This document shows positions 44,245 through 48,476 of a DNA stretch of 48,476 nt, one piece after another. Position 1 is the stretch's first letter. The number at the start of each line of letters is the position of its first letter. Origin of the DNA: Flavobacterium tistrianum (GTDB lineage Bacteria; Bacteroidota; Bacteroidia; Flavobacteriales; Flavobacteriaceae); the NCBI RefSeq assembly GCF_003254545.1, contig NZ_QJRH01000053.1, positions 1-48,476 of the forward strand. The letters are read 5' to 3'. Position numbers and translations under genes: made by a program. Below the pieces are notes generated by a model that ran no database searches, was not told the DNA's origin, and saw only the letters and a list, made by a program, of their open reading frames with translations.

Positions 44245-45153
44245 TTACTGCTTGTATTCGGTTCGATATTGTATAGGCGAAGTACTCATGATTTTTTTGA
44301 ACAAACGAGAGAAATACAAAGGGTCGTTAAACCCTAAATTAAAACTGATTTCTTTTATGCTCATAGTGGTAAAACTGAGATACTGGCAGGCTTTCTGCAT
44401 TTTTAGATAATTGAAATAATGTATGGGAGAATATCCCGTCTGCTTCTTAAATAGCGTAAAGAAATGAGAAGGAGAATAGTTAAAATAAGCGGCAACATCA
44501 TTGATTTTTAAGGAAAGATCAAGATGTTTTTTCATATAGTCAATAGCCGACTCTATAGTATTATCCTCTGAAAATTTTCGGTTCTTTTGAATGAAGAATT
44601 TTTCATACAAAAAGGTATTTAATAACTGCCATAACGAAAGATTGGCAAATTCGAGATTGCTGGCGCTGTAACCGTCTTCCATAACATCGAGAATGTTTTC
44701 AAAAAGTTCAAGGCGTCTTTCTTCAAGTGATAATTGAGAGGCAGTCTCAGCATGTTCGGCAATAAATTTATCATAGAAAAAAGGAGCCTGAATTCCTGTA
44801 AAATGAATCCAGTAAATGCTCCACGGATTTTGCTTTAAAGCATAATAATCATGTGCAACTTCAGGAGGTATTATATAAAAGGTATTGGCTTTTAGCGTTA
44901 TTGTTTTATTTTCTTTGCTTATAATGCCTTCTCCTTTATAACAATAGATTAAAATGTATTGCTTGCTCCCGTGTTTTCGTTTCATGGAATGATGGCTTGC
45001 ATTAGGAAACACGCCAATATCTGTAAAATACAAACTCGCGATAAGCGGATTCTTTTTTATGATCGAAAGTATATTCTTTGGAATTACGATCATTCGCTGT
45101 CCTAGAAAACCTTCTTTGACTTTTATTTTTTCCTTTTGAGATGCATTTTTCAT
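44245..45153 (-). CDS. AraC-family transcriptional regulator
   Basis: 302 residues. An N-terminal cupin-like sensor (about 30-150; KQYILIYCYKGEGIISKENK, FYIIPPEVAHDYYALKQNPW, IYWIHFTG) precedes two helix-turn-helix units at the C-terminus (about 200-300; IKINDVAAYFNYSPSHFFTL, FKKQTGYSPIHYFNYLKMQK, and the AraC signature SIKEISFNLGFNDPLYFSRL). Such cupin-AraC proteins normally bind a sugar and activate nearby genes. Its position suggests control of the MFS-DUF5107 operon downstream and of the epimerase-GH97 pair transcribed divergently from the other side. It starts at ATG 45153. Confidence 0.93.
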   Translation of the reverse strand: MKNASQKEKIKVKEGFLGQRMIVIPKNILSIIKKNPLIASLYFTDIGVFPNASHHSMKRKHGSKQYILIYCYKGEGIISKENKTITLKANTFYIIPPEVAHDYYALKQNPWSIYWIHFTGIQAPFFYDKFIAEHAETASQLSLEERRLELFENILDVMEDGYSASNLEFANLSLWQLLNTFLYEKFFIQKNRKFSEDNTIESAIDYMKKHLDLSLKINDVAAYFNYSPSHFFTLFKKQTGYSPIHYFNYLKMQKACQYLSFTTMSIKEISFNLGFNDPLYFSRLFKKIMSTSPIQYRTEYKQ

Positions 45154-45217
45154 TTTTCCAGAATCTTGTTTTTCAAATATCGTAATTTAATCCATGCTTT
45201 CGCAAAAAATGTCCATT

Positions 45218-45258
45218 TTGAGAACAATAATCAAAACTAAATTTGAAATTCTATACTA
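45218..45258 (+). promoter_or_regulatory. Promoter of the epimerase-GH97 operon with an inverted PUL operator core
   Basis: TTG at 45218-45220 and a perfect -7 TAAATTTG at 45238-45245, 17 bp apart. ATTCTATACTA (45248-45258) is the exact reverse complement of TAGTATAGAAT, the first 11 bases of operator B. The second half-site is absent. It lies 33 bp before the ATG at 45292. Confidence 0.6.
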
Positions 45259-45291
45259 ACACTTCAGATTTTAACCTTTTTGTAAAACGAT

Positions 45292-46314
45292 ATGAATCCT
45301 ACAAATAATATTGTTTGTGAGTCTTTTGGCTGGCATGATGGGAAAGAGATTTTCAAATTTCAGATCACAAATATTCACGGCAATTGTGCCGAACTTATTA
45401 ATTATGGAGCCATAGTAAAATCCATAGTGATGCCAGATAAAGAGGGAAACAAAGAAAATGTGGTTTTAGGATTCCCAACTTTAGAAGGATATGTAAAAGA
45501 TCAATCTTATATAGGAGCAACTGTTGGGCGTTTTGCCAACAGAATTAATAATGCGGCATTTTCTATTGAAAATAAAACGTATCATCTCGATAAAAACGAC
45601 GGTAAAAACAATAATCATAGTGGTTCAGCTGGGGTTAATAACAAAGTGTTTGATTTTATTGTAGAAGAAGATGCCGTAATTTTTTCTCTTGAAACTGAAA
45701 ACGGAGAAGGAGGTTTTCCGGGGAATTTGAAAACCAAAGTGATCTATAAATGGACAGATCAAAACGAACTCAAAATTGAATTTTTGGCGGAAGCCGATGA
45801 GGCAACTCCACTAAACTTTACCAATCATTCTTATTTTAATTTGACTGCCTGTAAAGAAATAATATACCATCATCAGCTTACTATTCAAGGATCTAAAATT
45901 CTGGAAAGTACAGCCGATTATATTCCGACCGGAAAAATTTTACTTGCCGACAAATATTTGTTTTTTAAGGATAAGCTGAAAGACGTGATGAAAAACAGCG
46001 GACTTAATCTCTATTATATTTTTGATAGAAATGCTAAAAATGAAAATCCTGTCTGTGAATTGTATGATGAAAAATCGGGAAGGATAATGCATGTTTACAC
46101 CTCTTATCCAGGAGTGCAATTATATACTGGAGATTATTTGAACTGTGATAGTATCGGAGAACATAATAAACGATACAGCTCATTTGATGGCCTCTGTTTA
46201 GAATGCCAGTATTATCCTGACAGCCCTAATCATAAACATTTTCCGAATACGATATTCCAATCGGGACAAGTTTATAACGAAACTATAATTTATGCTTTTG
46301 ATGTAATCCAATAA
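45292..46314 (+). CDS. galM: Aldose 1-epimerase (galactose mutarotase)
   Basis: 340 residues, no signal peptide, so cytoplasmic. Mutarotase blocks are complete: LINYGAIVKSIVMPDKEGNK, VVLGFPTLEGY, GATVGRFANRINNAAFSI, LDKNDGKNNNHSG (first active-site His), PLNFTNHSYFNLTA (second His), GVQLYTGDYLN, and CLECQYYPDSPNHKHFPN (the catalytic-base Glu in LECQ, where many homologues have LEPQ). It interconverts alpha and beta anomers of galactose, glucose or related sugars after uptake. The GH97 gene follows 36 bp later, so the two form one operon under the promoter at 45218-45258. Confidence 0.93.
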   Translation: MNPTNNIVCESFGWHDGKEIFKFQITNIHGNCAELINYGAIVKSIVMPDKEGNKENVVLGFPTLEGYVKDQSYIGATVGRFANRINNAAFSIENKTYHLDKNDGKNNNHSGSAGVNNKVFDFIVEEDAVIFSLETENGEGGFPGNLKTKVIYKWTDQNELKIEFLAEADEATPLNFTNHSYFNLTACKEIIYHHQLTIQGSKILESTADYIPTGKILLADKYLFFKDKLKDVMKNSGLNLYYIFDRNAKNENPVCELYDEKSGRIMHVYTSYPGVQLYTGDYLNCDSIGEHNKRYSSFDGLCLECQYYPDSPNHKHFPNTIFQSGQVYNETIIYAFDVIQ

Positions 46315-46350
46315 CAAAAAAAGAACTATCACCTCTAAATAATTATATAA

Positions 46351-48282
46351 ATGAAAAAAATGTTTCTTAACCGATCTTTAAGTATGCTGATACCCGCAGT
46401 ATTTTTTATACTGACGAGCTGTGTCGCTCAAAATGAAGAACTTTCTTTAAAGTCTAAGGACAATCAAAATAGGATTGAGCTGTCTTTAAGCCAAGACGGG
46501 AAATTGTCTTATAGAGTTACCCGCAAAGACCAAGCGATAATTTTAGATTCGCCTCTTGGATTAAATTTCGAGAATAATGATTTTACTTCAGGACTATCTG
46601 TTGTAAAAGTTTCGCCAATTGAAGAAAAGCGCGAAAAATACGAGCTTAAAGTTGCCAATAACAAAGTTGCAGATCATATTTTTGAGAGCAAGAGCATTAC
46701 ATTCAAAAATAGCAAAGGCGCTTTAATGACAATAGATTTAATTGCAGGTCAGGAAGGTGTTGCTTTTAGGTATAAGTTTCCTGAGCAGGAAAAACAAACT
46801 AGAATACTTAAGAATGAATTGACAGGTTTTCATATAGCTCAGAATGCAAAAGGATGGTTGCAGCCTTATAACAAAGCAGGAGATTATACGCCAGGTTATG
46901 AGGATTTTTATATTAATGTAAAGCCTGGAGATCCTATAAAAGGTGCAAGAGGTGAATCAGTCGGCTGGTGCATGCCAGCGCTTTTTAATGTAAACGAAAC
47001 TAAAAATTGGGTTTTAATTGCAGAATCAGGAACAGACGGCTCATTTCCGGGCTGTCACTTAGATCCAGATTCTAAAGACGGAATTTACAGCATTGCTTTT
47101 GCTAAAAATGATGAAAAATTCACACTGCCTTTAGCCGATAAAGGAATTGCTTATCCGGAATCAAGCTCGCCTTGGACAATGCCGTGGAGAGTAATCATGA
47201 TTGGCGATAAAGCGGGAGATATATTATTGTCAACGATGATTACCGATTTGGCTCCAGCTTCTAAAATTGCAGATACCTCATGGATTGTTCCCGGAAAAGC
47301 GGCTTGGTCGTGGTGGTCGCATCCTGAAGATTTTACACCAGAGATGTATAAAAAGTTTACGGATGTTTCGGCGTCATTTGGATTTAGATATACGCTTTTT
47401 GATGCTGGATGGGAAAAAGCCAACAAAGAAGGAAAAATTATTGATCACGCTTTATCAAAAGGAGTTCTGCCATTGGTTTGGGGATATTCGGCCGAATATT
47501 TTGATTCAGATAAGAGAAAGAAAAGATTCAAAGAGTTGGCAGATATGGGCGTAAAAGGAGTTAAGATCGACTTTTGGTGTTCGGATAGACAAGAAGTTAT
47601 GGGAACGCTGCAATCGGTTTTTGAAGATGCGGCCAAAGAACATCTTTTGGTAAACCTGCACGGTACAACTGTGCCAAGAGGCTGGCATAGAACATGGCCA
47701 AATTTTGTAACAGCAGAGGCTATTTTAGGAACTGAAAGTTATTTTTATGAGCCAAGATTTCCTGAAAAAGCAGCAGAGCAAAATACCGTATTGCCATTTA
47801 CAAGAAACGTTGCAGGTCCAGCAGATTACACGCCATTTGCTTTGACTTTTAGAAAATACACTCGTTTAAATACAGCTGCGCACGAATTGGCTATGGCAAT
47901 GATTTACACTTCGGGAGTTATTCATTTTGCCGATTCAGAAGAAGTTTTCAATTCGCTTCCGAATGAATTGAAGAATTTATTAAAAGAAATGCCTGCGACT
48001 TGGGATAAAACAGAATGTATCATTGGTGAACCAGGCAAGGCTCTAGTGTTGTCACGCCAAAAAGATAATCTTTCTTATGTTGTTGGCATCAATGGAACTA
48101 ATGCAAATCAGCCTATCACAATTGATCTTAAAAAATACGGCAAAGGCTTTTCAAAATTCAGAATCATCTCTGAAGGTAAGGACCCGTTGATGGATTTTAA
48201 AGTGGAAACTCATCCAATAAATGCTAAGTGGAAATACAGTATGGCTCGAAAAGGCGGATTTATTATTGAGTTTGTGAAGTAA
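46351..48282 (+). CDS. GH97 glycosidase lipoprotein, retaining (alpha-galactosidase) type
   Basis: 643 residues with a lipoprotein signal (LIPAVFFILTSCVAQNEE; lipidated Cys about 24). The N-terminal GH97 beta-sandwich (SLKSKDNQNRIELSLSQDGK; FRYKFPEQEKQTRIL), the (beta/alpha)8 barrel (IADTSWIVPGKAAWSWWSHP, YTLFDAGWEK, VKGVKIDFWCSDRQEVM, LLVNLHGTTVPRGWHRTWPN, EAILGTESYF) and a C-terminal beta domain are all present. GH97 has inverting alpha-glucosidases (SusB), which use Glu bases, and retaining alpha-galactosidases, which use an Asp nucleophile. Asp407 in GVKIDFW fits the retaining group, so alpha-galactosidase is the better prediction. It is anchored in a membrane, probably facing the periplasm or cell surface. 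Its neighbour, the epimerase, would handle the released sugar. Confidence 0.92.
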   Translation: MKKMFLNRSLSMLIPAVFFILTSCVAQNEELSLKSKDNQNRIELSLSQDGKLSYRVTRKDQAIILDSPLGLNFENNDFTSGLSVVKVSPIEEKREKYELKVANNKVADHIFESKSITFKNSKGALMTIDLIAGQEGVAFRYKFPEQEKQTRILKNELTGFHIAQNAKGWLQPYNKAGDYTPGYEDFYINVKPGDPIKGARGESVGWCMPALFNVNETKNWVLIAESGTDGSFPGCHLDPDSKDGIYSIAFAKNDEKFTLPLADKGIAYPESSSPWTMPWRVIMIGDKAGDILLSTMITDLAPASKIADTSWIVPGKAAWSWWSHPEDFTPEMYKKFTDVSASFGFRYTLFDAGWEKANKEGKIIDHALSKGVLPLVWGYSAEYFDSDKRKKRFKELADMGVKGVKIDFWCSDRQEVMGTLQSVFEDAAKEHLLVNLHGTTVPRGWHRTWPNFVTAEAILGTESYFYEPRFPEKAAEQNTVLPFTRNVAGPADYTPFALTFRKYTRLNTAAHELAMAMIYTSGVIHFADSEEVFNSLPNELKNLLKEMPATWDKTECIIGEPGKALVLSRQKDNLSYVVGINGTNANQPITIDLKKYGKGFSKFRIISEGKDPLMDFKVETHPINAKWKYSMARKGGFIIEFVK

Positions 48283-48304
48283 TAATTGACTAATGGAAGG
48301 AGAA

Positions 48305-48334
48305 AAGGCGCTTATTTTTTTAAGCGCCTTATTT
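48305..48334 (+). terminator. Rho-independent terminator after GH97
   Basis: Stem AAGGCGCTTA / TAAGCGCCTT with a T-rich loop and a following ATTTATT. It lies 22 bp after the stop codon. Confidence 0.82.
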
Positions 48335-48411
48335 ATTGCGTGAAAAAACAAGAATAATGAGATGGAAATGCACAAATTTTTCGCGTCACTAGAACAGCAG
48401 ATCTATAGTCC

Positions 48412-48476
<65 letters not shown>

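Overview
The window looks like a chromosome segment from a Flavobacterium-type member of the Bacteroidota. The signs are a SusC/SusD pair, a type IX secretion (T9SS) C-terminal sorting tail, TAnnTTTG-type -7 promoter elements, low GC over most of its length, and GH92, GH95, GH97 and DUF11 proteins. No rRNA, tRNA or CRISPR array was recognised. The species cannot be named from the sequence.

Layout. (1) 1-7401, minus strand: the first ~2,467 codons of a giant secreted adhesin-like protein whose 3' end lies outside the window. It has IgGFc-binding-like, Ig-like, PA14 and GEVED domains, then nine DUF11 repeats. (2) 8.3-13.5 kb: a patchy, visibly more GC-rich accessory stretch. It holds a frameshifted tyrosine recombinase remnant, a small membrane protein, a flavin hydroxylase next to an ABM-like membrane protein, a broken response regulator, a small DUF6965-like gene and another small broken gene. 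(3) 14.2-39.2 kb, plus strand: a large polysaccharide utilisation locus (PUL). Its order is a T9SS-exported clan GH-D glycosidase with an N-terminal carbohydrate-binding module; a second GH-D paralogue; a CE20-like acetylesterase; a GH36 alpha-galactosidase; a GntR-type regulator with a sugar-binding sensor domain; an SSS transporter; SusC; SusD; GH2 with an internal CBM32-like domain; GH95; GH92. (4) 39.4-45.2 kb, minus strand: an AraC regulator, an MFS sugar porter, and a cytoplasmic DUF5107-TPR protein of unknown function. (5) 45.3-48.3 kb, plus strand: aldose 1-epimerase and a lipoprotein GH97 with the retaining-type Asp. A (TTAG)n microsatellite runs off the right edge.

How the genes may work together (inference). 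The exported enzymes would deacetylate a branched glycan and strip alpha-galactosyl, alpha-L-fucosyl or alpha-L-galactosyl, alpha-mannosyl and beta-linked residues from it. SusCD would import oligosaccharides, and the SSS and MFS permeases would carry released sugars into the cytoplasm. The epimerase would interconvert anomers. The DUF5107-TPR protein would act in the cytoplasm on an unknown substrate. The repertoire is strongly alpha-galactoside-directed (up to four candidate enzymes), but the polymer is not identifiable from sequence alone.

Most notable non-coding signal: a 17-bp element made of two 7-bp direct repeats, TAGTAYA-GWA-TAGTATW, lies just upstream of the first GH-D gene, the second GH-D gene and susC. 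An 11-bp inverted copy of its core lies beside a good promoter upstream of the epimerase-GH97 pair. This suggests one regulon spanning the whole locus. A palindromic family of CCTGACAGG-type inverted repeats punctuates the gaps between transcription units.
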